DNA of 64,000 nucleotides from positions 27,382,501 through 27,446,500 of the forward strand of contig JAPQWV010000002.1 in the NCBI GenBank assembly GCA_027422505.1, given 5' to 3'. Source of the stretch: Craterostigma plantagineum. Its lineage: Eukaryota > Streptophyta > Magnoliopsida > Lamiales > Linderniaceae. A program made the position numbers and the translations under genes. Positions 20,623 through 35,483 of the stretch are shown here, piece after piece. How positions within the stretch are numbered: position 1 is the first letter of the stretch; each line of letters opens with the position of its first letter. The notes beneath the pieces are model-generated. The model was given only the letters and a program-made list of their open reading frames with translations. It was not told the DNA's origin and did not search any database.

Positions 20623-21435
20623 ATGGCTGTGAATATGAAGCATATGTCTCTGATTGTGGGATCTCTTGGTGTTCTATCCTTCATATTCGGAGTTATTGCT
20701 GAGAACAAAAAGGTATGCGATTAGCCCATCATTGCTTGCGCGTTTCGTGTAAAGCTAAGCTGATTTTAGTCGTATGGAAATAACTGGAATCATTGGAGTC
20801 TGAATAATGCATCTTTCTTTGATGATTCACTTATACAGCCTGAATTTGGAACCACCATAACTGGTAAAGGCGTTGTAATATGCAAGTATCCATATGATCC
20901 AACGGTTGCTTTGGGATGCTTGTCGTTTGTGTTTCTTGCAATCTCCACAGTTGCAGGCTACATCTCCTTGTTCTATCCTTACAAGGGAATATCCGTTCCT
21001 AAGACGGCTCTGTTCCAAAGCAAAGCGTTTCTTGCCTTCTTCAATATTGCAGTGTGGGTATATGCTTACATACAGCTATCTTGGTTGGTTTATGAATGAT
21101 TTAACTTAGTCAAAGTTCACTGTTGGTTTACGATTAAACATTGTCAAGATTTGTGAAAATGAAGGTTCACGACTGGTTTAGCAGCAGCGATGCTTCTGTG
21201 GCCTACGGTCCAAGAACAACATCACAGATCTAACAACATTCATCACAATCTTGATGCTAACTGCCCTACGGCCAAGACTGGTCTCTTAGGTGGCGGGGCA
21301 TTTCTATCGCTCGATTCTTGCCTCTTTTGGCTGGTCGCTCTGATGCTAGCAGACAATGCTCGTCGCGATTACTTGGACGAAACTGATGATAAATTTGCAC
21401 AAGGTTCTGATTCAACTCTTAGGGCTACTGCTTGA
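20623..21435 (+). CDS. DUF1218 family membrane protein (fiber protein Fb34-like)
   Basis: Three exons: 20623-20712 (MAVNMKHMSLIVGSLGVLSF...AENKK), 20839 to about 21083, and 21165-21435. Content matches DUF1218/Fb34 proteins: first helix SLIVGSLGVLSFIFGVIA, CKYPYDPTVALGCLSFVFLA, a SLFYPYKGISVP loop, MLLWPT, NCPTAKTGLLGGGAFLSLDS and FWLVALMLADNARRDY, giving four predicted membrane helices. Relatives (MWL proteins) affect secondary-wall lignin; function here is inferred. The exon 2/3 junction is odd: the only GT donor that keeps frame (21084) adds about nine residues compared with the family's FNIA-FTTGL junction. Confidence 0.82.
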
Positions 21436-21901
21436 GTAGTAGTAGTAGTAGAATGGGTGAAGACTACGCTTGCAATGTGTATATAATGTTTCTCTTTAAT
21501 CATTGTTTCTATGACTTGGTTTAATGCATCAAACTTTAACTTGGACGATTCCATGACTGTAAATAAAGAATATTTGCGAGCGCAATTACATAGTTTCAGT
21601 ATTCTCTCCTCTTTTCCTAAAGAGCTATCTATATTTTGCATTGGCTTGCACAGTCACAGCCTTAAAACCCCTATGCCATATGCTGTGCGGCATCTGTCGA
21701 GCACCAAAAATGCAACACCCTAACAGAAGAAATTGAGACATAGGAGGAGGAAAAGATCAAAATAGTTAAATACTAAAAAAAAAACACGAATTAATTACTC
21801 AGTGAAGTGCCACCAAAAATGGAGCTGCAACTTGACGAATATACACAAATGCTTTTTTACGAGCAGCATCACAATGGCTTGACTGTAGCGTTGTTCTTGA
21901 G

Positions 21902-24900
21902 TTAGCCATTCAGCTTCGACAGGAATTGATTTAGATTGTATTCTTCGGTGTATTGAGACTGGTCCCATAGCTCCTCTAGTCCACCAAGAATCGATTTTAG
22001 TCCCTTTCCCCTGCTTTGTGCCTTTTCGGGATCTGATGAAGATTTTGACATCCTACCACCCTATAATATAATCACATGCAAACATCAAAATTATTATATT
22101 TATCTTCAGTCAGTGCATTAGCCTTAGGCTCAATATGAAGTGATGGTATGCCATGTCGTACCTTTTTGTCTTGTGCAGGAGTAAAAAGATCGAGTAACTG
22201 GTCTGTGTTCATCGTATTCATGCTGGAATTATCAGCATTGATAACAGCATTAGCTACTGATACTTTGAACTTTTGGAGACTCATCACTTTCTCCTCCAAA
22301 GTGCCTCTCATGATAAGACGATGGACATTGACTACTTTTCGCTGACCCAATCTGTGTGCTCTATCCATGGCCTGTAAGTCGATGGTAGAAAAATTATGCG
22401 AAGAAATTGATATCAGTGAGGCGACTATTTCATTCCTTGAAAGGGTAATAAACGTTTTTCACTTCTGCATAAGGAACAACTCAAATCTCAATTGAGCATC
22501 AAGAATGAATACCTGATGATCTCTCATGGGATTCCAGTCATGCTCCATAAAAACAAGGGTGTCAGCTGATGTCAAATTCAAACCAAGCCCACCGACTACA
22601 AAAGGTCAACAAGTTTAGTTCTAAGGCATGAAATGGTGATTTCATTGTGGCGAGACAACCATTTGTCAAAATAAACGAGTAGTACCATGCGTCGTAAGCA
22701 ACAAAACATCGATTGTCGGGTCCGAATTGAAAGCTTTGACAATGTCAAAGCGTTTTTCTGATTCGACTGATCCATCCAACCGCAAATATGTAATACTGCA
22801 TTAAAGAAGTGTGAAGTGAAAAACAAGTTATTTGTCCTTCCTCAGAAAGTGCCACTATAAATGCATGCTTCCAAGAAAAGGAATATTGTAAAGCGAAGGA
22901 CCCCACATACTTTTTCATATGAGTTTGGAACAGGTCCTTCTCGATAATGTCTAATAAGGCCTGCACGGGCATTCACGGTAAAAACCAATAGCATATCGGA
23001 AACCAAAAAAGACAATTCTTTTCAGTGATTAAAAATCTCAATGCCATTACTTTATGTTGAGCAAATATCAGAAGTCGGTGCTGCCCAAAACTAATACCAC
23101 CACCTTCCGCATTTGAAGCATCCACGCCAATCCCACACTCCTCCATTATTTCCTGAAGGGCAATAAGTTTTGGCGAGTGGTGTAACTTGTGTAGCTCCGA
23201 AATAAGGTCAGAACTCTCTCCAACAAGTTCGGATAATACAGGTACGAGGGTATCCGGGATCCTTTGGCCAAGAACAAGTAAAGGATGGCTACAAAGCTTC
23301 AATAAGTACTGAAGAGCCTGAAATGCAAAACAAAGTACCACAAAATTATGTTAACTATATCATATGTTTGAATATATAGGATTCAGGTTAGAGTTGTTAG
23401 GAGGTTTATGCATGTCTCATAAATTAAATACCATAGTCCATTGTTAAATTTACATTTCTATCTGCGTACAGATATGCGTCTTGTTCAATAATACTGGATT
23501 CCACCTTCATTTGTTTTTACAACCATAAATATTTTCGGGTTACCTGGAAAACATGAGAAGATGCTTTGGGCATGCCTCCTGTATCATCACTCTTCTTCAC
23601 TATGTTTGAGATTTCATCCCTTACATGCGAACCTGAAAACCGTTCGTATAACTTCATCTGTACGGGACTTAAGTCACAATATCTATCCTGAATAATCTTC
23701 TCGGGCAGATCGGACAAAACTTCATCTTTTGTCCGGCGTAAGAGGAAAGGCATAACCTGTTAAAAAAGAGCATTTGACAGCTATCTATAGGCGAGACACT
23801 GAAAGAATATGTTAAGCGTCTGCTGCCACATTGAAGATTTGTAAAAGAACTAACCTGTTTGTGCAATGCTTCCATGGCAAGTACACCTGCTTCTGCCTCT
23901 TTCGCTGAACATTTTGGGTCGCGTGCTGCTATCAAAGGTTTTCCATAAGATGCTTGAAACTGTAAAATCACCAAGGAACAGCTGTCAGCATCTTGATGTG
24001 ACAGACGAACTATGTTCATAAAAGGACCATAAAATTGAGTTTATAACACGAGACCCCATTAAATTAGAACATCTTCGAAGCATAAAACTCCATGATAAGT
24101 GAAATAAAAATCTAGAATATTTCGATGAACGGATGGCGTACTTGTCTGTCAGTTCCAAGAAATCCTGGCATGAGGAAGTCAAAAAGTGACCAAAGATCCA
24201 ACACGTTGTTCTGCAATCAGAAGTAGAGTTGGCTAATAAGCTATGAAAATGCTTGCAAGTGAAACTTGAACTAAATAAATCACATACCTGTATTGGTGTC
24301 CCACTCAATATGAGACGGTGCTGCGCTTTTAGTTGTTTCACTGCAACAGTAACTTTGGACTTCGAGTTCTTTATGATATGTCCTTCATCAAGGATGCAGT
24401 AATTCCAGAAAAACTGACTCAAATAATCGATATCCTTGCGGACAACATCATATGATGTTACGATTGCATTATGCTGGCCAAATTGCAGCCTCAAAGACGA
24501 GCGCTCTTGCGCAGATCCAATGTATTGAAGGGGTGATAATAGAGAAGGATCTATAAACTTCTCTATCTCATATACCCAATGCCCAACAAGGGTTGAGGGA
24601 CAAATGATTAACGAGGGGGGTAAGTCCTTATCATTGTCCGCACCCATGTGTTCTACTATATCAGATGCCACAATTGCCGATGCTTGAAGTGTCTTACCAA
24701 GACCCATATCATCACATAAGATGCCATGAAGATTAAACCGCTTTAAAAATGCGAGCCAGTTTATGCCTTCCTGTTGATACCTGAAAGTGGGAGGAGAGAG
24801 TAAAAGATCAGGAAGACAAAATCAGTAAAGCAACCACATTGAAAGAGAATATTACAGTCGCATGGCAAGAGAAGTACAAGAAATAGAAAATGGTAAAACA

Positions 24901-27900
24901 GAAACACCAAACACCGAGTTGATACAAGAAACTACAGATTAATGAAAACAAGTTAGTCACACTGGTTGGCAGCAAATGAAAGGGTTGTCAACGACGATAC
25001 TTCAGATTGTAAAGTGTTTTAACTATTACCTCCTCAGTGTTACATTTAGTTCAAATGGGAGCTTGTAATCCTCTATATGAGAATTGTCAACTAGTTGCTC
25101 CAGGAACTGTGCATCTTCTTTGCTTCTAGACAAGCGCTCAGTCAAGCCAATAGGCGACGAGACCCCACGTGCTAGTGGAAGAAGGGGTACAAGTGTGGCG
25201 AAGCTATGTGTGACACTCTGTCTCACAGAAGGGTCACAGTCGCTCATGCACCTCAAAAGAGGAACAACCAACAAAGGAGCATAAGGGACAAGTTCCAAGC
25301 CCAGTCCCTGTACAAGCAAACTAACAAGCATGCCAGCTCCTTGTCTAGCGTGTACAGATGATGAATCGCCCAGCATCGGGACGACATTTTCTATAACCGC
25401 ACCCATAACATCCAAGGTCATTGATTTTGCCATCGCTGTGATACATCTTGATGCAGACAATCTCACAGCAATATGAGGATGTCGCACGCATCTGAAGATA
25501 CATGGTAAAAGAGTGAGCAGCTTCTGTCGAAGCGATTCATCCAGAGAGGGGGCAACAGAACGCACCATCTGTAACAAGCAAATGGTAATATAACAAATGA
25601 GATATCGTAAATATTGTGTTTGAGAAGTTCTGCTGTGCAATATGTTTATGGTAAAAATTTGTACGTACGTCTCCAAAAACAATAAAGCCAAGCAATATCT
25701 CCCATCATGCTAATGAGTGCATGCCATTAAAAAAGGAAATCATGATGCAACAGATGAACCTAATTCATCTTCAATATCGAGGTAGCAAACAGAAAGGAAC
25801 AAGATCGAACCACGAATCTCTTGTTCAACAGATCCTATTATTGCATGAGAATGAGAAGATATTTTCATAAACTGGAAAACTCACTTGGATATTGTTGATT
25901 AAAACTTGAGGATCATTGATACTATTAATAGTGTGATCGATGAACTTCTCCTCATCTGGGGTTAAGACTTCAAGATTACAAGGCTTAAGGATCTCTACAA
26001 GACATTGCCAGATCCTGGGGAGCTTATCAAACAATGAACCCCCAAACTGCAAGCATAAAAATTTCAATGCAAGTTCCGCTCCACGCCTGCTAATGAATCC
26101 TTCAAGCTTTGATCGATCTTCGCCAGAATACATATGAACTTTTGATTTTTGTCGGCCACCAGTGCTTCCAAAGGATAGAAGATATTGATCTTCAACTATT
26201 TCAATGGAGTTTATGTCTCCAGCCTGTGGAGTTTCACGAGGATCCATGCATACTAGAGAAAAAAGATTCTTGATCAACTTGTCATTGGGACAAGGTTTTC
26301 GTTCAATACAATGTTTGATGAGCTCTGCAAGAGATTCAGCTGCCTTATTTTGCAGTATCTCCTCCTAACCAAGTACAAAAAACATTTCAGGAGTGAAGAC
26401 GGAAAAATTTTAAAAAAAAATGGGAACCTGTGAAAAAAGGCTTGATACCTGTTCTTTTCTAATGGATGCCATGAGCGGCAAGATAACCGGGTTAAGCTTT
26501 GCAGGAAGCTCCGACATCCAAACCACTGAAGCAGCTAGTAAAGCCAAGACGGTGATATGCATATTGTTCTGAAATATAACAGAGGTAAATGTCGTCAAAC
26601 TGTCTCTTAAACTTCTCCACATGGCTCCATTGTTGACTTAAAGCCATTGACCTCAATAATCTCCACAAATTGATACAAAATAGGCTAAGTAGCAACAGAT
26701 CCGTTGGGTTTGACACATGAAACATGTGGGCCCAACCTAATTTAAAATTTTTATTAGTATTTCTATACATGTCCAAATCCTCGATACCAAAAATTGGTGC
26801 ATTTAATTACCCTAAAAACAGATGCAAGCAGCAATGAGTGTACTATAATGGAATTTATAGCTGACAAAAAGCATACCTGGACACATTTCAGATATCCAGC
26901 AGTAGTCAGAAGCTTTTGCTTTAATGACTCCAATTCCTCAAATGAATGCACCTCTTCGGATTCCTCCCCTGGATTACTCACAATACCCATATACACAAAC
27001 TGTGATGCGAAATTCACGGCATCGTCTGCTGTAAGATTCTCAATATCAATGTTAACCGATGACAACAGATCGCTGTGCAAGCCCAACTCTGATGTTGCAT
27101 TAATCAACTGGCTGGCCTCATTGCGCATCTTAGCATAGGTTCTCGATAGTTCCGCATAAGGTAGAAGAGAATCTTTTGTAGGAAATGCCGGATTACTGCA
27201 AGCGAGCAACTCTAACAAACACGTCCTAAAGTTACTTGAAATGCCAGCAATAACTTCATCAGACATTGACGTGTCTTTCAGTTCTTTAAACCAAGCTATA
27301 AGAACCATAGCAACCACCTGATGTAATTAATGAAAAACAAATTAAACTTGCACTGAAACTAAGACAATATTTAAGGATCAGAATATTTTATGTTGGATAA
27401 GATTACCTGCCGCTGAACTCCAGATACAGAAGTCAATCCCTTCCATAACGGACCAACCACATACTGCAAGGATGGACCAGACAACTTCGAAGCAAGGACA
27501 CCAAGAGCTGTTGCTGTAACTACTCTTGTACAAGTTACTGAGATATCAAGATCGACACCAACAACAATCTTACCGGAGCTTGCAGATGCATAACCATTCT
27601 GCTCTACTGAAGCATTTTCTGCAGATTCTGAGGACATGCTTATGTGAGTTTCACTTTCAACTTTAACTGCTCTCATTTTTGCAGCAGCTTTGAAGTGACT
27701 TTTACGTGGTACGGTTACAGGCCAAAACATTTTAGCAGAATCCAGTGAAGAGCCATATGGAGTGGTTGCAAGCTCAATCCATGAAGAGAAGTATGATTTT
27801 GCAGGACTTTCTAAGTCTTCTACCCGACACTAGGAATATGAAATATCAATCAGGTTAAAGAAGGAAATAAAGAACAAGTTCTATCTCTGCGACCAATATA

Positions 27901-30900
27901 ATATATACAATAATCCAACAGATCAAACCACACGGAAATAGTACCAGAGTATTTCAATTTCAACTACCATTCTCAAATAAACATGTCGCCGAAAAAGATA
28001 ATGAAATCAGGAGGAAACCAACAGAAAACTTACATTGAGTAATAGAACCCAAACCCTCTCTGAACACTGCAAAATCTCCTCATTTGACTCAAGAAGCAAA
28101 TTCTGGAAAACAATTCGTAAGGTGTCACCAACAATGAAAGAAGGCCATAGTGAAGCAGATTCATCAGTAACACTCCTCCTATAACCAGCTTCAAGCAGGC
28201 GTTCCTACATACATGTCACACATAGCAAGTAAGTAAAATTCAATCATTCTCAGATAAAGGTGAGCAAATTAAGTAGCTTATTCAGTTAACAAAGTGGAAT
28301 TAGAACGATACTAAAATGCGATGTATCCAAATGAAAAATGCAATACCAAGGTGCGAATTGCTGACAACCGAACTGAAGTAATGCTATGCCTCATAAACGG
28401 CCAGAGTCTCGGTGCAAGAGTTGATAGCATATAGGGGTTCTCGAAAGAACCAACTCCTCCATCAATGTCATCTGTCGGACCAATGTCATTAAGGTCAAGG
28501 TCCTCCTTTACTGTGGAGCCCATAATTCCAAAAGTCTTCGGAATCATCTCCTCCTGGGAATAAATTTCTGCTAGTAGATTCATTACACTGCATTAACAGC
28601 ACACAAATATCAAGAAAAATTAAAAAACCTATAGAATGTCACAACATTTAACTTTGCAAGGAAAAATAAAAATACAAAACTTCTAATACAAGCTTTGCAT
28701 TTAAGGATGAAAAACTTACCAGGCAAAGTTTTGAAACGAAAAAAGAAAAAAAATAGATTCACACAACTTCATATTTGTTGATTAATGGACTACAATCTTG
28801 CAACTTTCAAAGTATAGTAATAATATTTTCGTCCTCCCATCATTTAGGCCAAAAACGGAATTAACTCAAGGCCAATATTGGTATTGCAACAACAATAGAG
28901 CCCATTTCATAACCAGCACTATCATAAATCAAGTTATAACATAGAATTCAAATGCTTCTTATGAAATTAAAAGAACAGGGTCGCGAAAAATGACATACGC
29001 AAGTTGGCAATGGAACAATAGATCATTTAAAAGGACAGAGAAGACAAAATCACTACAAATTACAGAGTGCAGTGGAATCAAAAATCATGTACAGTAAGAT
29101 ACTGAATTTAGAAGCAAAAGTGATAGACAAATTATTGTGATAAAACAGGTTCGAGCTGGTCAAGGAGCCAAAGATTATATAGATAGACTGAATCGCTTTA
29201 GGGTCAAGCCTCAAGGCACAATGTTGTGATGAAAAGAAATGACGGGCAAAACAAAATACAGGACAGACAGAAGTTTACATCATGATGACTGAAACCACAG
29301 GGTTGGGATGTAGAGACAAGCCTAGTGAAGATCACAGGTCGAAATGTGCCGGTTACTTGAACAAAAATAGAGCATTATATAGCATGGGAAATAGTTTACT
29401 TGGAAATTTACGATTTAACAATACACTTCGTTGAAAGGGAAAAACTAACTTTAAACTGACAAAGCATAAAATAATAAGCGTCAGCGAGCGAAAATAACAT
29501 GACTGAGATGGAGATTCGAGAAAGCACCTGCTGGTTGAGGGACTCAAATCATCCAGGTCAAGCAAGATGTCCCACAGAAGCATAATAACACTATGCAACA
29601 TTGGACTTTTTAGAGAAACTATGGCAGTTGATGTTGGTATGAGAGCCTCAGCAGCAACTGCTCTTACATCGTCATCGGGATCCTCAAGCCCAACTTTGCA
29701 AGCAGGAAGGACATAATCAAGTATGTTATGGAGCATATCCTGGAGTTGTGTTTGTGTGAGAATCTTAAACAAAGCTAAATTGCAGATGATAAACAAAATC
29801 AAAAGCAAAGAAACAGTCAAAAGAACCAACGAAGAATTGCATGGTCTAACTCCATGGATGCATACTGGCTTATTAATATACTTATCACAAACAAACCCTA
29901 CCACATCAAGTTTATGTAAGAAATTAAATATACATCCGCAACATTTGTTAGCTTTAATAAGGTTAGGTGATACATGGACATAGGCCAACAAATGAAACCA
30001 GATTTCAGATTTCGAATAGGAAGCTAAGGTACGCCCTACGGGGCAAGCCACATTTCTTAACAGACAAGATATTAGAATTATTATGTAAACTTCTATCAAG
30101 TGATAAAGATGAAGAGATAGCAATCACGAAGACTACTCACTACATCTAACTCCCCACCAACATCACGAAGACATGGCCAAAACCAAGGTAGTAAAATTGC
30201 AAAGTCCATAGGAAAAAATCATCAATGGCACAGGAAGATACCTGCCGCACAGCAACTAGATATTTAATGCCCAAAAGACTGCCATGCCGAATCTCCCATT
30301 CTGATCTACGCTGAAAGCGATGAAAGGATAATTAGAAAATGACTATTGCGGATAAATAACAATGAGTTAGACCAACAACGACAACGTCGCACAGAGTTGA
30401 AGTAAAAGAACTCTTAACACTCAGTTTTTACCTGCATCTGTAACAAAATGTGCAAGGTCCCTCGGACTGAAGTTGGATGCATGTACTTGAGCACAGTACC
30501 TAAAGCTTGAGCACAAGTTTCTCTCACTGGTGCAACAACTTGATCTGAGACATAATCTCCAAACCTGATAAGAGAAAAATAAAACGCATGATCTTGAAAG
30601 AAGCAATACACCCTAATGTTAAATGCAAGTGTAAGTATTATAATATGACAACTTCCAGATGACTGCAATTAGATAGATCTTGCAATCAAAGAAGAGAAAC
30701 CGAAAGAACTGATCAAAAAGAAACATCATTTCAATTTCAAACATAGTTCTATTCCCACTATGTATGAGTGATAAGAATTAATTAACAATACCGATCCAGC
30801 GCCAAAACACACAAGAAGCGAATTGCGCAATCTTGCAAAAATTCACAATTCCTCAGCCAAGATGTCCTTGCATCTTTGATCAAGGTCGCCAGTTCGGGTT

Positions 30901-33900
30901 GTAGAGAATCACTTTTAAGTGCATCCAACTTCTCCACTGCCTCCTTGACTTCTTCCTTTACTTCTGCGGAAGTATCAGGTAGCCGAGGTTCCATTTGCAC
31001 ATGACTAGCATCACCTGCTCCGTTTGCACACATTGGCAGAGCAGTGCCTCCATCATTTTCAGCTTGTATGCATAATTGTTGATCGGCATCACTTGAGCCA
31101 ATACCTGGATATGCTTCCAGTCCAACCTTTTGCCTTTTCAGAAGTGGCTCATGTTCAACAGGCGAAAAATCCGTATTCAAATCAATTTTCCTCTCTCTAC
31201 TCATGATGGATTCATCGTCTTCTTTCAAATGAGAAGTTGATGCGCCATGTTTACCATTATCCGGCATAAAGACCCCAGCGCAAGCTCCTTGATAGGTTAA
31301 TATCTCTCTGAGAGCCATGATACTTCCATGACGAACCTCCCAAACTAAGACATGGCAAATCGTATGATTGCTACATATGCTAGCAAAAAACTCAAACTGT
31401 TGGCCTAATAAAGTCATTACCAGGATCAAACATGTCGACTAGGAGTTGATCAACAAAGCTCTGGAAGGGCCACCCACCATCTCCATCATTTTCAGGACTC
31501 TCATCGTCGGAAATTGTATCTGCGATTTGCTGCATTTGGAAACCAGTGGTTTTATTACAATTGACATGGACTGAGAGGATATGTGACAAAAGAATTGTGG
31601 GAAAAAGATATAATTGAACAAAAGACAAAAAGTACATATAAAAATGGGAAATCCATAAATTAAAATCTGAACCACAAAGTTCTCAAAAATAAACTAGAAA
31701 AAAACAAACCAATTACCCCACAAAAACGGATGATCTCCAGTAGAACATAGATATCGGTTCAGAACAGAACTATATCAGCTGGAAGGAATCAGTCATATAA
31801 TACCACTTGACTCTATCAAGATAAAAATTATGTTCTATCCAGTACTTAGCTTGGCTCTGTAGCCAAATGTAGTAACTAGAGGAACACCATTCAAGGCCAG
31901 TTTTTTTCAACATCTATATCATACTAACCTTATATGAATTTGATGACTCTGCAGTACTGTTTTTCAATGAAACAATATCATGTGATTGCTTAGCCACTTC
32001 ATTTTCACCATCTTTAGCCCAAACTTTGTGTTGATCTTTTGAATTATTTTTTGCCTTCCGCTTCAAGAGATTTAGTTCTCTAGCACTGGGCCTCCTAGAT
32101 CTGGAATTTGGCACCATCCTTGTTACAAGCTGCTGTATATTATGTGAAGGTTGAACTGGAAAATACTGAGATCCAACTCCATTTCCAGGAAAATGAGATC
32201 TTGGCATCATAAGGTCCTCATCTCGTATCACTTCACTAACATCCATGAACTGCTCACATACATCCAAACCTGAATCCAGAGTAGGTACAACAATTTAGCA
32301 ATAAGTGACTTGCCAGCATTTGGACCATTAAAAGTCACCAAGGGAATTGGCCATAAAACTATGGCAATAAAATAGCGATACTAATCAGACAACACGACGA
32401 AAAGAGAAGTAAGCAACAGGGGTAAACAATAAGAGTTACAGTGTCTCGTGTTACGACAATAACAACCATACAAAGTCACTAACCAAGGGAATTGGCCATA
32501 AAACTATTGAAATCAAATAGCAATACTAATGAGACAATTTTTCAAGACGAAAAAGAGAAGTGTGCAAGCAGGGGTAAATAAGAAGAACAACAATAATGAT
32601 AAGTAATATTAAACCGACATCAAAATTGTGGTAGCACTGACCTAATCGACGCTTAAGATTTTGCTTCTGGCGGGCCAACCGTTCCTTGGGATTCTTACAA
32701 TTATCAATTGCAATATCATATTCCTGAAATTTATTCAACAAAGTTCGACGATTATCTTACCCGTAAATATATAAATAAAAGTATTTGGACTGCAATACAC
32801 TGGCTATTTATACCACTATTCTGCCAACTTATGATAAACTGTTGCAACTGAGTTTAACAGAAACGAATCAACAAAGAAGTAACTTTATTTTCTACTTAAC
32901 CTGATCCAACACTACATGTTATTTCTAACTGAGTAAAATGATCTCTAGAATCACAAGATGAAGCCTATATGCATATCATAATCACTGCTTCCCCCCGATT
33001 GACAGCATAGCTATTCCATTCTGACAAAACTTACACATGACCTCATAAAAAAAAAAGAGACATGACATATATACAATTTGCAAACACCAAATAATGCTCC
33101 CCATATGAGCTTAAGCTGGCCAAATTGGATATTTTGCACCTCCCAATGGAAAATAAGAGGGTAGTACCTGGCCCCAAGATGCCACCAGCGCCCCAAATTC
33201 CAACACCTTGTTTAGATCAAAACTGCAATGTGGGAAGCTTTTATTACAAGAACAAAACACAAGCTACATAAATTATTTGAAAAGGAAGACAGGATCAGAT
33301 ACGCATTACAAACTGTAAAGACATATTAGAACACATTTATAAGTAAAGTGAAAGAGAACCTTCGGAATGACGTGTCTGACTCATTTCCAGCGTAGTTGAG
33401 CAAAGCTAGAACATCATCAGAGGCAACAGATGTCTGATGTTCCAACAACTTAATCTTAACAGAACTAGAAAGTTCATTCACAGATATATGTTTCAAATTC
33501 TCTGCAATAGCTCCTACAGCATGAGCTGCAGCAACCCGTGTATCCCACTTTTTGCTGTGTAGATATTGTGCTACCTAGACAAACATGCAAATCAGATAGA
33601 ATTATTCATGCTACAATACCAGGTTGGAAACAATGTAAGGTGTAGAAATTAGTAGGAAACCAAAAAGAAGCAACATTTGGATAGTGGCGACACCCAAGAC
33701 CCAACACAGGTATGAAGATGAAAACTGGGCCTCGAATAAAAGATGTTGCGAAAAAAATATAGAAATCAAACACACACAAGATAAATGCAAAACAATCATA
33801 CAGAGACTATAAATCACTCAATATTTACTACTGACATATTAGCTTTTACATTATTAAATAATTCTGCATCTCAAACACAAAGTGGTTGCAGTGACAAATT

Positions 33901-34264
33901 AAATCATATACAACGATGATACGAAGGGCCTAGTGGTTTATGGGAACAGAGTTATCCTAAAAAGCTTAAACACACCTTATTTAAAAGAGCATTCAGGTCC
34001 TGCGGGTGGGATTTGGAAATTTCGCCTATCTGCCTAGCAGCAGAAAATCGCGTCCCTTGGGTTGAACCAGCTTAGCATTTGTTAAAGAGATAACAGAAAA
34101 TGCAACATAAATGCAATTCGAAAGAGGTAAATTAGGAAATCGTAAGAAAAAAAGAACATCAGGCGGAAGCATTTGTTTCATCGCATGGCAAAGGAAATCA
34201 AAATGATTAGGATACAGTCCAACAAAGTGAGAAGCCGCTGAAGTCGAGATGACTGTTGAGCCAT
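21902..34264 (-). CDS. BTAF1: BTAF1/MOT1 TBP-associated SNF2-type ATPase (Arabidopsis RGD3/BTAF1 type)
   Basis: Very long multi-exon gene, start at the ATG complementary to 34264 ([16 protein letters not shown]), stop at 21902 ([12 protein letters not shown]). The N-terminal HEAT region begins [20 protein letters not shown] (34055-33975) and continues with [18 protein letters not shown] (33540), a spacer with [16 protein letters not shown] (32690) and [16 protein letters not shown] (32090), then further HEAT repeats through 31.4-25.1 kb. The C-terminal Snf2 ATPase has [16 protein letters not shown] (24707), DEGH (about 24385), LSGTPIQ (about 24305), [20 protein letters not shown] (about 23755) and [10 protein letters not shown] (22365). 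BTAF1 uses ATP to strip TBP from DNA and redistribute it, in the nucleus. All exons I checked stay open, so the gene looks intact. Confidence 0.92.
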
Positions 34265-34299
34265 ATGTCACATCTGAGCCAATGAGGGAACGGAGGATT

Positions 34300-34560
34300 T
34301 AGCTACGTTTAAGGCTAAAGGTCGATGTCTGAATTTTGGCTGACGATGGAAGCTCGCTCTGCAAATGAAGAAGGAAGGCCCCTGTGTCTGGATTTTGTTT
34401 TGGGGATCGTCGAAGAAGAGATCAATTAGGAAGCTGTGAAAGGGAACAAATTACCAGCGAGGTAATTGGGCTTTGGCTTGTATCGAGAAATTAAAAATTT
34501 AATCAAAGCCCATTGAGTAGTTAACTTAAGGGCCCACTTTCGCTAAATTATTTGCTTTAT
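34300..34560 (-). promoter_or_regulatory. 5' UTR and promoter region of BTAF1
   Basis: GC-richer stretch just upstream of the ATG, consistent with a 5' leader; no clear TATA box on the minus strand. Confidence 0.35.
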
Positions 34561-34564
34561 TAGC

Positions 34565-34871
34565 CGAATTAGAATATAAGACCATCTCCAACCGAGAAAC
34601 GCATATACAAACTCATACGCATTCTCAAACTCAAAATGCAGTAATTCTTCTCTAACCGATCAACTCATTCTCAAACTCAATAGACTATTTTGTAATATTA
34701 ACTTCCACATCAATTTTATAAATTTCATTACAACCCACATATTTTTACAACTTTACAAATCTAGGAGTATCAAAGCATTAAATGGATTACAATTAAATGA
34801 TTATATTGTACATTGTTCGAATGTTGATGTGATTAACCCAATTTTATTCTGAATGTGGCATCAAACGATTT

Positions 34872-34910
<39 letters not shown>

Positions 34911-35220
34911 TAATATATTTGAATAATGTGACTGTTTCTTTCTGACAGCTCAAATTAAGGATACAGCTAATAATATATTTGAATAATGACTTTTTGACAG
35001 CTCAAATTGTCACTGTCTCATGTCTTTTCTTGACTGATTTCATCCGCTTTTACTAAGATAAATTATTTTAGAGGTTCTTTTGTAAGAGTAGAGAATTTAT
35101 GCATTGGATCTTTTTGCAAAAGCATACATGCATTTTTAGGTGAGAGAAAACTGAAAAATCTCATTTTCCACTTGCGTTATGGTTAGACTACTTTTCTGAC
35201 ATGCTTTCCTGTTTGCGTAT
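34565..35220. other. Intergenic spacer with a MITE-like start and an (AT)n microsatellite
   Basis: CCATCTCCAACCGAGAAACG at 34583 resembles a MITE terminus, but I could not find its partner. An (AT)n tract spans 34877-34905, followed by ACACAC. A short AATATATTTGAATAATG direct repeat occurs at 34911 and 34972. No gene. Confidence 0.5.
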
Positions 35221-35483
35221 CGCTTATGAGGGTGTTTTATCGCATGGAGTGACGAGCATGAGAAAAGCCTCAAAAGTTCGCACTAATACTAAGGGAAGTA
35301 ACACTTGAAGTTGTAACATACACTCCACTAACCAAATCACACCAAGACCAAGCACAGGAAGATAAAACAATCTCTTTATATTAGGATGGAAGGAAAAATT
35401 CACAAACGAAATCATCCTACAAAGAAAGCCACACATTGCAGTACAATGAGGAAGATCAAAAGTCGACCAAGCTTGCATGGAAG

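Noticed and set aside
34877..34905. (AT)n tract as a regulatory element
   Set aside because: Simple microsatellite with no flanking motif to support a role.
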